A stretch of 64,000 nucleotides of DNA from Sporosarcina cascadiensis (GCF_009650995.1 NZ_WHVV01000007.1:1-64000); one strand, 5' to 3'. Counted from the first letter of the stretch, positions 18,548-26,931 are shown. Notes: generated from the letters alone by a model not told the origin. Made by a program: numbers and translations.

Positions 18548-18695
18548 TTGGTTCGGTCGAAGCCGCGTTTGGCGCGCGGGAGGGGTGGTTTGGCTCGTTC
18601 GGCAGCGGGTTACGCGCGGCGTGGTCGGTGTTTGGTGCGGTGACGGGGGCATTTTGGTTCGCCTGCCGGGCGTTTTCTCGTGTTCGCAGCTTTCT
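18548..18695 (+). repeat. Seven-unit ~21-bp periodic array, class B
   Basis: Cores at 18548 (TTGGTTCG), 18569 (TTGGCGCG), 18590 (TTGGCTCG), 18611 (TACGCGCG), 18632 (TTGGTGCG), 18654 (TTGGTTCG) and 18675 (TTCTCGTG). One step is 22 nt; the rest are 21. It closely resembles the array at 22770 in spacer sequence too, so these two are recent copies. Both are followed by a shared CTTTCTATGCGAATAAAA segment. Confidence 0.8.
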
Positions 18696-18793
18696 ATGCG
18701 AATAAAAAAGCTATACCGCGAATTAAATGGGCTTCGGGTGCAACTTCATCGTTCATTTCGATGAGTGTGAAACAATGTAATTGAAAATTTAAG

Positions 18794-18850
18794 TTGACAA
18801 TTGAGAATGAGAATGGTTATCATTATTAACGAGATTGAAAATCATTCTCA
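18794..18850 (+). promoter_or_regulatory. Fur-regulated promoter of the heme uptake operon
   Basis: TTGACA at 18794 is followed after 17-18 nt by TTATCAT as a -10 element. Two 7-1-7 Fur boxes are visible: TGAGAAT-G-GTTATCA (18808-18822), which overlaps the -10, and TGAAAAT-C-ATTCTCA (18836-18850). Iron-dependent repression is expected from the Fur consensus. Confidence 0.85.
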
Positions 18851-18897
18851 ATAAATATATTATAAGAGCGATAATACGTATTCAGGGGGAAATAGAA

Positions 18898-19890
18898 TTG
18901 AAGAAAGTTTGGGTAGGAATATTAGTAGGGGTGCTGTCTGTCATGACGGCCTGTTCGTCAGATACGGAAGAGAGTGCGCCTGATAAAGCAGCGAAAGAAA
19001 CAGCGGCAGAGGCAGAGGTGAAAGGGGAGGAGCAGCTGACTGCTGAAGAAGGTGACGGAGTGGATGAGAAAGAACTGGAAGAACTGATCGCACAGTTTCC
19101 TGAAACCGTTCCTGAACGTCTGATTACCACCTCTGTGCCGCTGGCAGAAATGCTGCAGCTGCTCGATGTGACGCCCGTTGGAGTTCCGACTTCCACAAAT
19201 CCGCTGCCTGCAGAGTTTGATTCGGTGGAGCGGATTGGTTCGCCGATGCAACCGGATCTGGAAGTGGTGACGAATCTTAGGCCCGACGTAATTTTGGGTG
19301 CCGAATCGCTTCGTACGACGCTGGATAAAGCGATTGAAGGCATGGATTTGCCGGCTGCCTATCTGCCGACGGATTCATTTGAAGATTTAAAGTTGAGTTT
19401 TAAAGCATTGGGCACGTACTTTGGCAAAGAAGATAAAATGCATACAGTACTTGATCAGCTGACGGCGAAAGAGCATGAGCTGGTAAAGCAGGGAGAAGGC
19501 AAGGAACTTCCGAGTGTCATGCTGATGATCGGCACGTCGGATTCATTCATGGTGATGAATGATAAATCTTATGTAGGCAGTCTGATTGAACGGCTGGGTG
19601 CGGAAAACATTGCAACTACGGTGTTAAAGGCGAAGGAAACGTATTCACCGATCAATATGGAAGAAGTTGTCGTGGCAGATCCGGATATTATTTTAGTATT
19701 GGCGTCCGGGGATCACGGAGCGTCTGAAGACATGTTCAAAAAAGAAGTAGAGAAGAATGAGACGTGGAAACAGCTGTCTGCCTATAAGAATGACAACGTC
19801 CATATTTTAGATTATGAAGTATTCGGTGTAACGTCGATCAAAAATGCGGAGAAGGCATTAACGGAGATTTCTACTTACTTTTATGAGTAA
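18898..19890 (+). CDS. Heme/iron ABC transporter substrate-binding lipoprotein (IsdE-like)
   Basis: A 330-residue lipoprotein of the periplasmic-binding fold used for heme and siderophores. The signal peptide ends in the lipobox SVMTAC (Cys20). An acidic linker follows before the two-lobed binding domain (VTPVGVPTSTN, LRPDVILG, ADPDIILV). An IsdE-like role in heme capture is suggested by its sequence and by the HugZ-like gene in the operon, but a siderophore is not excluded. The start is TTG at 18898, with GGGGG about 8 nt upstream; the frame is open further 5' through the Fur boxes, which rules out the earlier ATG. First gene of a Fur-controlled operon. Confidence 0.88.
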   Translation: MKKVWVGILVGVLSVMTACSSDTEESAPDKAAKETAAEAEVKGEEQLTAEEGDGVDEKELEELIAQFPETVPERLITTSVPLAEMLQLLDVTPVGVPTSTNPLPAEFDSVERIGSPMQPDLEVVTNLRPDVILGAESLRTTLDKAIEGMDLPAAYLPTDSFEDLKLSFKALGTYFGKEDKMHTVLDQLTAKEHELVKQGEGKELPSVMLMIGTSDSFMVMNDKSYVGSLIERLGAENIATTVLKAKETYSPINMEEVVVADPDIILVLASGDHGASEDMFKKEVEKNETWKQLSAYKNDNVHILDYEVFGVTSIKNAEKALTEISTYFYE

Positions 19891-19908
19891 CAGAAGGGAG
19901 TAATGGCG

Positions 19909-20895
19909 ATGACAAACTCCCGGAGCGGATTTACGGTAGGCGTTACGTTTACGCTGGCTGTGATTGCAGGAATTGTGGCAATCGGCTTAGGCAGTGTGAC
20001 AGTGGCAGTTCCTGAAATTTTACAGACACTATTTAAAACTGCAGAGAGTGCGGTAAACGATACGATCATCTGGAATATCCGCCTGCCGCGTGTGCTGCTG
20101 GCGATGGTGATCGGTGCGAATATTGCGGTGTCAGGCGCGATATTGCAGGCAGTAATGGGTAATCCGCTCGCAGATCCCGGATTGACGGGTGTGACGAGCG
20201 GTGCGGCAGTCTGTGTGCTGGCGATTATGCTCGCGATGCCGGAGTTCACGCAGTTCATACCGCTTGCAGCTTTCATTGGCGGCATGCTTGCGGCGACGGC
20301 GGTTTATGCCCTGGCATGGCGGCGCAGCGGAATGTCGCCGATTACGATAATTCTGGCGGGTGTGGCAGTGAATGCGCTGTGCGGCGGAGTGGTCGGCTAT
20401 CTGTCGATTATGTACAGTGACCGCCTTCCATCTGCTGTGCAGTGGATGAACGGCAGTCTGGCGGCGAAAGGGAATTCTGCTTTGGCGATGGTGCTGCCAT
20501 ATTCGATTGTCGGCTGGATTTTATCATTCTTTGCTATACGGAAAGCGAACGTCATCCGGATGGGTGATCAGGTCGCAATGAATTTAGGCGAGAATGTCAA
20601 CCGGATTCGCATCCTGCTGTCGATTCTGGCGGTTTTCCTGGCGGCTGTGTCTGTTGCGGCAATCGGAATGATCGGTTTTGTCGGTCTGATTGTGCCCCAT
20701 ATGGCGCGTTTCCTAGTCGGTTCGAATTATAAGTTTCTGCTGCCGATGAGTATGGCGCTCGGCGCACTGGTGCTATTGCTTGCCGACACAGGAGGACGGA
20801 CACTGTTTGCACCGATGGATATTCCGGCGGGTATTTTGATGGCGGTCATCGGCGGCCCGTACTTTCTGTATTTAATGAGAAGGAGCGTGTTTTAA
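19909..20895 (+). CDS. FecCD-family iron/heme ABC permease
   Basis: A 328-residue membrane permease with about nine to ten helices and the family signature RLPRVLLAMVIGANIAVSGA. The coupling-loop region ends in IGFVGLIVPHMARFLVG. It dimerises and passes the ligand delivered by the upstream lipoprotein. ATG at 19909 is preferred over 19903, because AAGGGAG is 8 nt from it and only 2 nt from the first. The stop codon abuts the ATPase start, so translation is probably coupled. Confidence 0.92.
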   Translation: MTNSRSGFTVGVTFTLAVIAGIVAIGLGSVTVAVPEILQTLFKTAESAVNDTIIWNIRLPRVLLAMVIGANIAVSGAILQAVMGNPLADPGLTGVTSGAAVCVLAIMLAMPEFTQFIPLAAFIGGMLAATAVYALAWRRSGMSPITIILAGVAVNALCGGVVGYLSIMYSDRLPSAVQWMNGSLAAKGNSALAMVLPYSIVGWILSFFAIRKANVIRMGDQVAMNLGENVNRIRILLSILAVFLAAVSVAAIGMIGFVGLIVPHMARFLVGSNYKFLLPMSMALGALVLLLADTGGRTLFAPMDIPAGILMAVIGGPYFLYLMRRSVF

Positions 20896-21675
20896 ATGTT
20901 TACAGTCGATTCGATATCCATTCGCTACGATCAGAAAATTATTATCCGCGACTTTTCATTTCAGGTGAAGGAAGGGGAAATCCTGTCGATTATCGGCCCG
21001 AACGGTTCCGGTAAATCTACCTTATTGAAAGCGGTAGCACGCCAGCTTCCTTATTTTGCGGGGAAGGTGGAGCTCGACGGCGTGAATTTGAAGTCGATGA
21101 GTGCGAAGCAGATTGCGTGTAAAATGTGCATGCTCAGCCAGAAGAATCAGGCGCCTGCCGATATGACGGTGTTTGATCTCGTATCGTACGGCCGTTATCC
21201 GCATAAGAAATGGTTTGAGAAGCTTCGGGCGGACGACCATGAAATTATCGAGTGGGCGATTGAGAAGACACATTTGATGGAATATAAGGAGCGGACAGTC
21301 GCTTCATTATCGGGCGGTGAGTCGCAGCGCGCGTGGATTGCAATGGCGCTTGCCCAGCGTCCAAAAATTTTATTGCTTGATGAACCGACGACTTATCTTG
21401 ATATTTCGCATCAGCATGAAGTTTTGGAACTGGTGCGCGAATTGAACAGCGAGATGGGCATGACAGTGATGATGGTGCTGCATGATTTGAATCAGGCGTC
21501 TTATTACAGCGACCGGGTTGTTGTGGTGCAGGATGGAGAAAAGGCGATGTACGGAACGCCCGGCCAAGTAATGACATCGGATATGATTCGGCAGGTGTAC
21601 CGGATGAATTCAGAAGTACAGTTTAGTGCGGCGGAACAAAAGCCGCGGATTCATTTGCTTCATACGGCAAAATAA
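20896..21675 (+). CDS. Iron/heme ABC transporter ATPase
   Basis: A 259-residue FepC/HmuV-type ATPase. Walker A is GPNGSGKST (about 35-43), the signature is LSGGESQRAW, Walker B is ILLLDEPTTYLD and the switch histidine is in VLHDLNQA. It powers the FecCD permease at the cytoplasmic face. It follows the permease with no gap. Confidence 0.93.
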   Translation: MFTVDSISIRYDQKIIIRDFSFQVKEGEILSIIGPNGSGKSTLLKAVARQLPYFAGKVELDGVNLKSMSAKQIACKMCMLSQKNQAPADMTVFDLVSYGRYPHKKWFEKLRADDHEIIEWAIEKTHLMEYKERTVASLSGGESQRAWIAMALAQRPKILLLDEPTTYLDISHQHEVLELVRELNSEMGMTVMMVLHDLNQASYYSDRVVVVQDGEKAMYGTPGQVMTSDMIRQVYRMNSEVQFSAAEQKPRIHLLHTAK

Positions 21676-21693
21676 ATTAGAGGAGGAATAGAT

Positions 21694-22209
21694 ATGACAA
21701 AAGAAATCGATTTGCAGAAACATAAAGAAGGCTATTTGAAGTTTGTGGAAGAGCACAAGAACATGGTGCTGAATATGGTCAATGAAGAGGGACGGCCCTT
21801 TGCAAGCTGTGCGCCGTTCGTCAAGAAAGACGGTAAGTTTTATATTTATATCAGCCAGGTTGCCGAGCATTATCGTCACCTTGAAAACAGCGAGTGGATT
21901 GATGCGATGATCATTGCGGATGAATCTGCCACACCGAATCCGTTTGGAACAGAGCGTGCACGCTGGGGCTGCCAGCCAAAAAATATTGGCAATGACGGAC
22001 ATGACGAAATATTTGAACTGTTTAACGCACGTTTTAATCCGAAACTATTGGAAGTTTTGCGCGGCCTGGACTTTTCATTATTCGAATTAACGCCAGTGCA
22101 GGGGCGTTATGTGGTAGGATTCGGACTGGCGTTTGATGTGGATATCAATGGAAATGTGTTTGAGCATGTCGTGGTGGATAAAAAGAACAAGCCCGGTGTA
22201 ACGGCATGA
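21694..22209 (+). CDS. HugZ-like heme utilisation protein (PNPOx-fold)
   Basis: A 171-residue split-barrel protein of the pyridoxamine-phosphate-oxidase fold. The segments PFASCAPFV, YIYISQVAEHYRHL and the C-terminal GRYVVGFGLAFDVD match the HugZ/HutZ heme-degrading branch rather than true PNPOx. A role in releasing iron from imported heme in the cytoplasm is inferred from family and operon context. AGGAGG stands 8 nt before the ATG, 18 nt after the ATPase stop. Confidence 0.82.
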   Translation: MTKEIDLQKHKEGYLKFVEEHKNMVLNMVNEEGRPFASCAPFVKKDGKFYIYISQVAEHYRHLENSEWIDAMIIADESATPNPFGTERARWGCQPKNIGNDGHDEIFELFNARFNPKLLEVLRGLDFSLFELTPVQGRYVVGFGLAFDVDINGNVFEHVVVDKKNKPGVTA

Positions 22210-22610
22210 CTTATGAAACAGTAGTGCCGATGTGGAATGCGCTGCGCGGGCGGTTTACGAAGATGGCATCCGGTTTACAGGAGCAGGAATTGAAGCTGAG
22301 CATCGGGGAATCTTCTATTGAATCGCTGCTGTATCATACGGCGGAAGTGGAGTATATGTTTGCGGACTGGTATCTTGGAAAGCCGATGATTATTGAACTG
22401 CCGAAAGCTTCTTCATTAGTGGAGATTCTGGAGATCCTTGAGGCATCGGATGCGAATTTGAAGGCGGCGATGAAAGAGCTGACCGAAGAACAGTGGCATA
22501 CGCCGGTTGAATCGAAAATGGGCGCATCGACTCCTTTGGAAGCGGTCGGCAGATTGATGTACCACGCGGGGATTCACGCAGGGCAGATTGCGTTGATTCG
22601 GAAGCAGTAA
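22206..22610 (+). CDS. DinB-family protein
   Basis: A 134-residue four-helix-bundle protein of the DinB/YfiT superfamily. The metal-binding histidine triad is intact: His44 in LLYHTAE, and His120 and His124 in MYHAGIHAGQ. DinB proteins bind divalent metal and many act as thiol-dependent transferases; the substrate is unknown here. The start overlaps the HugZ-like stop by 4 nt (ATGA), so it is translationally coupled to the heme operon. Confidence 0.82.
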   Translation: MTYETVVPMWNALRGRFTKMASGLQEQELKLSIGESSIESLLYHTAEVEYMFADWYLGKPMIIELPKASSLVEILEILEASDANLKAAMKELTEEQWHTPVESKMGASTPLEAVGRLMYHAGIHAGQIALIRKQ

Positions 22611-22694
22611 TGAAGATGGTGAAGTGTGAGCTGTTCGGCTGATTGTTTGCCGGATGGTTTTTTTTGTGGCGTATTGGCGGAGATGACTTGGCTA

Positions 22695-22757
22695 ATGAGC
22701 ATGCGGGAGGTGGGAATGAGCGCGTGGCGCGTGGGTATGATCACACGGCTGCTTTTG
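22695..22757 (+). repeat. Short class A array (three 21-bp units)
   Basis: Cores at 22695 (ATGAGCAT), 22716 (ATGAGCGC) and 22737 (ATGATCAC), 21 nt apart. It directly precedes a class B array, as at 18.4-18.7 kb, and looks like a truncated copy of that pair. Confidence 0.7.
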
Positions 22758-22769
22758 CTTCAGGCCAGA

Positions 22770-22916
22770 TTGGTTCGCTCGGAGCCGTGTTTGGCGCGCG
22801 GGAAGGCTGGTTTGGCTCGTTCGGCAGCGGGTTACGCGCGGCAAGTACAGCGTTTGGCGCGGTGAAGGTGCGTTTTGGTTCGACTGCCGGGTGTTTTCGC
22901 GCGTGAACGGCTTTCT
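22770..22916 (+). repeat. Seven-unit 21-bp periodic array, class B
   Basis: Cores at 22770 (TTGGTTCG), 22791 (TTGGCGCG), 22812 (TTGGCTCG), 22833 (TACGCGCG), 22854 (TTGGCGCG), 22875 (TTGGTTCG) and 22896 (TTCGCGCG), all exactly 21 nt apart. It is a close copy of the array at 18548. In one frame it reads as a heptapeptide repeat with a repeated Val/Ala-Arg pair. Confidence 0.85.
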
Positions 22917-22922
22917 ATGCGA

Positions 22923-22967
22923 ATAAAAAAGCTGTACCGGAAGTCAAATTGACTTTCGGTACAGCTT
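22923..22967 (-). terminator. Intrinsic terminator of the glycine betaine binding-protein gene
   Basis: AAGCTGTACCG/CGGTACAGCTT with an inner AAGTCA/TGACTT stem; on the minus strand it is followed by TTTTTATTC. Confidence 0.8.
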
Positions 22968-22982
22968 CAGATTTCATTCGAA

Positions 22983-23909
22983 TTACTCTTTCAAGTCTTC
23001 AATTGAATCAATATCCATATAAGTTGGTACGACCAGACCGATTTTCACGTCTTCCATACTAACGCCGATATCGTCCAGTTTGTCGCCGAATTTCTCCATG
23101 TATGTTGCGTGCGTGATCGGCAACCAGCCTGCAAGCAATACGTCTGCACTGCCGTCTGCAACTGCTGTGTACATAGGTCCTGCTTCAACCTGTGACATTT
23201 CTACTTTATAGCCCAGGTCTTCCAGTACGTTCGCGATCATGTTTGTGCTGGCAACTGTAGAGTCCCAAGCTACATAAACGAATTTGATTTTGTCTCCGTC
23301 GACTTTTTCTACTCCGTCTGTCCACTCAGAAACTTTATCTTCATTCGCATCGATCCAGTTTTGTGCTGCTACTTTTGGATCTTCACCGTCGATGATTTCG
23401 ACCATGATTTCAGCCATATCTTCTTCTGTCCAGTGGAAGTTGCTCAGAACTTGGTAAGCCTCTGGAAGATCTTCTTCTAATCCAAGACGTCCGATTGTGT
23501 GGATTTCTTCCGCACCGCCGTATGAACCTTCTGGATCGTCAAGATATTTCAGGTCATATTTCGCGAATTTCCAGTGTGGAGACCAGCCAGTTACGATAAT
23601 CGGCTCTTCTTTGTCATACGCTTTTTTCAGTGCTGCTGTCATCGCTGCGCCTGAACCTGTTGTGACGTCCCACTTTTCAAGATTGTAGTCCTCAAGTGCG
23701 CGGTCTGTTGCTTCCATGATGCCTGCACCTGGGTCAATCCCTGTGATTTTGTAGTCTACTGCTTTACCGATGGATTCCGTTGATGCTGCTTTGTCTCCAT
23801 CTCCGTCAGTTTTTGAAGTATCTTCGTCTTTGTCGCCGCCGCAAGCTGCAAGACCTACTGCTAATAAAGCGACTGAGCTGAATCCTAGAAATTTCTTCTT
23901 AAATGACAC
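22983..23909 (-). CDS. opuAC: Glycine betaine ABC transporter substrate-binding lipoprotein
   Basis: A 308-residue OpuAC/ProX-type lipoprotein. The lipobox is VGLAAC. The binding domain contains GSGAAMTAALKKAYDKEEPI, VTGWSPHWKF and a C-terminal aromatic region (GWLPITHATYMEK) of the kind that cages quaternary ammonium groups. It captures glycine betaine or a relative for the OpuA ATPase and permease encoded 3.1 kb away on the other strand. The start is GTG at 23909 with AGGGGG 9 nt upstream; the open frame continues 5' through the promoter and cannot be coding there. Confidence 0.88.
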   Translation of the reverse strand: MSFKKKFLGFSSVALLAVGLAACGGDKDEDTSKTDGDGDKAASTESIGKAVDYKITGIDPGAGIMEATDRALEDYNLEKWDVTTGSGAAMTAALKKAYDKEEPIIVTGWSPHWKFAKYDLKYLDDPEGSYGGAEEIHTIGRLGLEEDLPEAYQVLSNFHWTEEDMAEIMVEIIDGEDPKVAAQNWIDANEDKVSEWTDGVEKVDGDKIKFVYVAWDSTVASTNMIANVLEDLGYKVEMSQVEAGPMYTAVADGSADVLLAGWLPITHATYMEKFGDKLDDIGVSMEDVKIGLVVPTYMDIDSIEDLKE

Positions 23910-24018
23910 GATTTGTTTCCCCCTAATTTTTTGGCTGCATAAAATGAACGATTTTGCGTTCATCATGTTACATACGTACAACCGGTTAAATTTGTCGCTG
24001 TCGAAGCGAACCTTTATT

Positions 24019-24047
24019 AGTATAACTGTAATATGATTGTAATACAA
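24019..24047 (-). promoter_or_regulatory. Promoter of the binding-protein gene
   Basis: On the minus strand TTGTAT and TATACT are separated by 17 nt, about 110 nt before the GTG start. Confidence 0.55.
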
Positions 24048-24071
24048 CCGTTTTCTCCATATTCATTGTTC

Positions 24072-24089
24072 GTACAGTTTTTTCTGTAC
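24072..24089. promoter_or_regulatory. Palindromic operator, candidate GbsR-like site 1
   Basis: GTACAG-TTTTTT-CTGTAC, a perfect 6-6-6 inverted repeat. It lies 25 nt upstream of the -35 of the binding-protein promoter and directly next to a TATAAT on the minus strand. A near-identical sequence stands between the GbsR-like gene and opuAA. Confidence 0.65.
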
Positions 24090-24172
24090 AAATTATAGTA
24101 GACGGACTATTGAAAATGATCGTAGAAAAACAGTCTGCCGTTTTGTCGCAGACTGCATGATTTTCTATCCAA

Positions 24173-25087
24173 TTATTCGAAAAATTCGTTGGTCAGATCG
24201 CCGTTAATGCCGATGGCCGCGGCGCTTCCTGTGCCGGCTGCTATGATGAGCTGGGAAGGGACGATGTGGGCTGCATCACCTGCTGCGTAGACATTCCAGA
24301 CTGTTGTGCGTCCATATTCATCAGTGAGGATGCCGCCGTATTGATTCGGTTCACAGCCGAGGTCTTCGGCAAAATGATTCGGATGACTCCAAAGGGGCGA
24401 AGCGAATGCACCGGTCCGGTCGACGAGTGTGCCGTCTTCCAGTTGTATGCTTTTGAGCTGGCCATTTTCTCCTTCGAGACCCGCAATGATATCGTCGACA
24501 ATTCGGATGTCTTTGGCATTCAATTTTCTGCGCTCTTCGTCAGTCAGCTGGCCTTCGCCGTTTGTGAAGACGATCAGATCGCGGCTCCATGTATACACTT
24601 CGGCTGCCAGTCTGAAGACGTTTTTATCTGCAATGACAGCGAGAGGCTGATCCCGTAATTCCCAGCCATCGCAGTAGGGACAGCTGAATATGGATGTGCC
24701 GTAAAAACGTTCTATGCCCGGAATGTTCGGCTGCTCGTCCTGCAAGCCCGCTGCCAATAAAATTTTAATAGTGCGGATGATTTTTCCGCTGGCTGTCATT
24801 AATTCATAATGTGACGGACCTGCACTTTCAATAGAGACAATGCATTCATTGCGGAACTCTACAGAAGGATACTTTGCGATTTCTTCACGTCCTAATCGTC
24901 TTAATTCATCAGGCCGGATGCCGTCTCTGGTCAAAAATCCATGAGCTTCCCGAGTGACTCGATTTCGTGCATGGTCGTTGTCGAACACTGCTATTCTGCG
25001 CCTTGCCCGTCCAAGCACCAGTGCTGCGCTCAATCCGGCTGGTCCGCCGCCGATGATTACACATTCGTAGAGCATATTGCTACTCAT
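24173..25087 (-). CDS. FAD-dependent thioredoxin-reductase-like oxidoreductase
   Basis: A 304-residue flavoprotein. The FAD-binding GGGPAGLSAAL (about 13-23) is followed by a central NAD(P) domain that carries the redox pair in SCPYCDGWE, and the C-terminal FAD motif is VYAAGDAAH. The CPYC-DGWE form is typical of TrxB-like proteins with unknown partners rather than of housekeeping TrxB. ATG at 25087 touches AAAGGA with no spacer, and ATG at 25075 has about 12 nt, so either may be used. No operon partner is visible. Confidence 0.8.
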   Translation of the reverse strand: MSSNMLYECVIIGGGPAGLSAALVLGRARRRIAVFDNDHARNRVTREAHGFLTRDGIRPDELRRLGREEIAKYPSVEFRNECIVSIESAGPSHYELMTASGKIIRTIKILLAAGLQDEQPNIPGIERFYGTSIFSCPYCDGWELRDQPLAVIADKNVFRLAAEVYTWSRDLIVFTNGEGQLTDEERRKLNAKDIRIVDDIIAGLEGENGQLKSIQLEDGTLVDRTGAFASPLWSHPNHFAEDLGCEPNQYGGILTDEYGRTTVWNVYAAGDAAHIVPSQLIIAAGTGSAAAIGINGDLTNEFFE

Positions 25088-25281
25088 TCCTTTATATTGT
25101 CATTTTAGTTTTATAACTTCCCGATTTTGAATTCTGCAAACAACTCAGAAGGTTATTTTCTGCTAAAAGACTTCAATTTAAACGTTTATCGGGATATTAT
25201 ATTTCAAGTAAGGTAGAGTAAAAAAGAGAGAAGTGGAATAATACTCGAATGGCAGAGAAAGCAAATTTAGGAGGAGATCGG

Positions 25282-26010
25282 ATGAAAAAGTACAGTAAGG
25301 GATTGCTGTTACTGCTTTCTGTCGTGCTGCTTGCCGCATGCTCAGAGTCTGCGGATCAGCTGACGATGGACGAAGTTGAAAACAGAATGGATCAATCTGT
25401 CGAAGAAATGGATAACTATGAAATTGATTTGGCGTTGAAAGTACTGGCGAAAGATATAGAAAAGGGAGAACAGAAACAGGTCAACCGGGGCAAGATTCAG
25501 TATATCGACAAGGAATCACCCGAATTTCATGCGTCATACGTGACAACAACTGATGGACAGTCGAATGATTTTACATCGGAAGTCTATAGGAAAGGCAACA
25601 TTGTGCTGACCAATGAAAACGGGGGCGACTGGCAGGACGTGTCGGGTAAGTATTCAGAAGAGGAATTGATGAATGCGCAGTATGATAAATTGGTCGCTAG
25701 TCTTAGGGAAGTTTCAGATGAATTGTCCATGAAGGAGAAGGATGAAGAGTATATTTTGACGTATGCCGGCAATGATCAAGAATTGTATAAAGTATTTCAG
25801 AAACAATTTAATATTTCATTCAGCGGTGTCGATTCATCCAATATTCATTCAACGCTGGAAGCGAAAATAACGAAAGACCATATGCGTCTGAAGGAGTTTC
25901 AGTATGAGGCGGAGGGCAAGAATCCCATGCAGTCTGTGACCATTACAGTGAATTTGGAATATGGAAAAGTCGGGGAAGTTGAGGAGATTGTGCTGCCGAA
26001 TTACCAGTAA
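25282..26010 (+). CDS. Lipoprotein of unknown function (DUF6612-like)
   Basis: A 242-residue lipoprotein with a lipobox LLAAC about residue 21. The mature part is rich in charged residues and alternates beta-strand segments (EYILTYAGND, SVTITVNLEYG), as in LolA/LppX-like lipid-binding folds. The assignment is tentative. The start is ATG at 25282, with GGAGGAGA 5-8 nt upstream; an ATG 33 nt earlier lacks a ribosome site. Confidence 0.65.
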   Translation: MKKYSKGLLLLLSVVLLAACSESADQLTMDEVENRMDQSVEEMDNYEIDLALKVLAKDIEKGEQKQVNRGKIQYIDKESPEFHASYVTTTDGQSNDFTSEVYRKGNIVLTNENGGDWQDVSGKYSEEELMNAQYDKLVASLREVSDELSMKEKDEEYILTYAGNDQELYKVFQKQFNISFSGVDSSNIHSTLEAKITKDHMRLKEFQYEAEGKNPMQSVTITVNLEYGKVGEVEEIVLPNYQ

Positions 26011-26044
26011 TTATCGGATGAATTTTCATTAAGACTGATTGTGA

Positions 26045-26079
26045 CGCCTCAAAGCAGCTAGATGCTCTGAGGTTTTTTT
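26045..26079 (+). terminator. Intrinsic terminator
   Basis: GCCTCA and TGAGGT pair across a loop and are followed by seven T. Confidence 0.65.
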
Positions 26080-26094
26080 GCAGAGTTGCAAGCA

Positions 26095-26241
26095 GTGTAC
26101 CGCCAAACGCGCCAAAGTATCCTTTCTCCGAGCGAAAAACCGCCCAAAACGAACCAAAACAGGATCTTTCCGCACCATGCGCGGACGGCCGCGCACAAAA
26201 AGCCCCTGCCAGCGAACCAAAACAGCTGCCATTCGCACATT
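26095..26241 (-). repeat. Seven-unit 21-bp periodic array, class B (minus orientation)
   Basis: Cores at 26108 (CGCGCCAA), 26129 (CGAGCGAA), 26150 (CGAACCAA), 26171 (CGCACCAT), 26192 (CGCACAAA), 26213 (CGAACCAA) and 26234 (CGCACATT), all 21 nt apart. It fills the gap between two convergent genes. On the minus strand it reads as a heptapeptide with a repeated Val-Arg (VLVR). Confidence 0.8.
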
Positions 26242-26277
26242 ACCCTTCCATATAAAAAACCGCAAAAGCCAGGGCTC

Positions 26278-26835
26278 TTACGGTCGTCTCTCTTCCTGCC
26301 TATTTTCTTTTCGAGGAACTAAATCGAAAATGTCGTGATCTTCGAATGCATCGACGAGTCGGTCGAGCCATTCATAATAGTCCTGCATATAGCGGAGCTT
26401 TTCAATGTCGGATTCAACGAGCTGCTTTAATTCCTCTGTGATGGAGGGGTCTTGCAGCAATTTATTCAAGTCATTCAACGATTTGCGGATTGATGTCGTA
26501 TAGAGGGTCACAGATTGGCGCCACTTAATCGAAAATAAATCGATAAAGCTTTGATACCAGTCGTCTTTCACTTTATATAAATCTTTGCGGACGCCCCGTT
26601 TCCAGGCGCGCTCCACTAATTTTAAGTCGGATAGTGAGCGGACAGACGTACTCATGCTCGTTTTGCTCATGCCGAGTTCTTCTGTCATTTCATCAAGTGT
26701 CAGCGGTTCGTCATGAAAAAACATCGTGCCGAATTGTCTGCCTGCTGAAGGTGTCAGCCCATATAAATGTATATTTTGCGCGATGATTTCAATGATTCGT
26801 TCGCGCGTTTTTTCAAGTTGCTCTTTACCTTCCAT
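26278..26835 (-). CDS. GbsR/MarR-family regulator (choline/glycine betaine type)
   Basis: A 185-residue winged-helix repressor of the GbsR/OpcR group. The DNA-binding part lies at about residues 38-90 (LTLDEMTEELGMSKTSMSTS). The remainder is helical and probably forms the dimer and an aromatic ligand pocket. In Bacillus such proteins sense choline or betaine and repress osmoprotectant genes (family knowledge). ATG at 26835 is chosen because GGAGG lies 8 nt upstream; the ATGs at 26856 and 26853 have none. Divergent from opuAA, with a palindrome between them. Confidence 0.85.
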   Translation of the reverse strand: MEGKEQLEKTRERIIEIIAQNIHLYGLTPSAGRQFGTMFFHDEPLTLDEMTEELGMSKTSMSTSVRSLSDLKLVERAWKRGVRKDLYKVKDDWYQSFIDLFSIKWRQSVTLYTTSIRKSLNDLNKLLQDPSITEELKQLVESDIEKLRYMQDYYEWLDRLVDAFEDHDIFDLVPRKENRQEERRP

Positions 26836-26931
26836 AGAGGGTACCTCCGTCATCATAATGGGGATAAACTCCGCCCCGATTGCTTATATAGCGTATTATA
26901 TTTGATGAAAAAAAGCAATTACTAAGTGAAA

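Noticed and set aside
17927-18652. Minus-strand open frame encoding VII/ALI heptapeptides
   Set aside because: It runs antisense through a better-supported small gene and two 21-bp arrays. No ribosome site is found at its start, and its repeats follow from the 21-nt period.
22626-22906. Plus-strand open frames over the class A/B arrays
   Set aside because: The same repeat by-product, with no ribosome site. Several frames are open at once, which fits GC-rich periodic DNA rather than a gene.
24048-24110. Single sigma-A promoter at TATAAT next to the palindrome
   Set aside because: TATAAT is present on the minus strand, but no acceptable -35 stands at 16-18 nt, so the TTGTAT/TATACT pair downstream was preferred.
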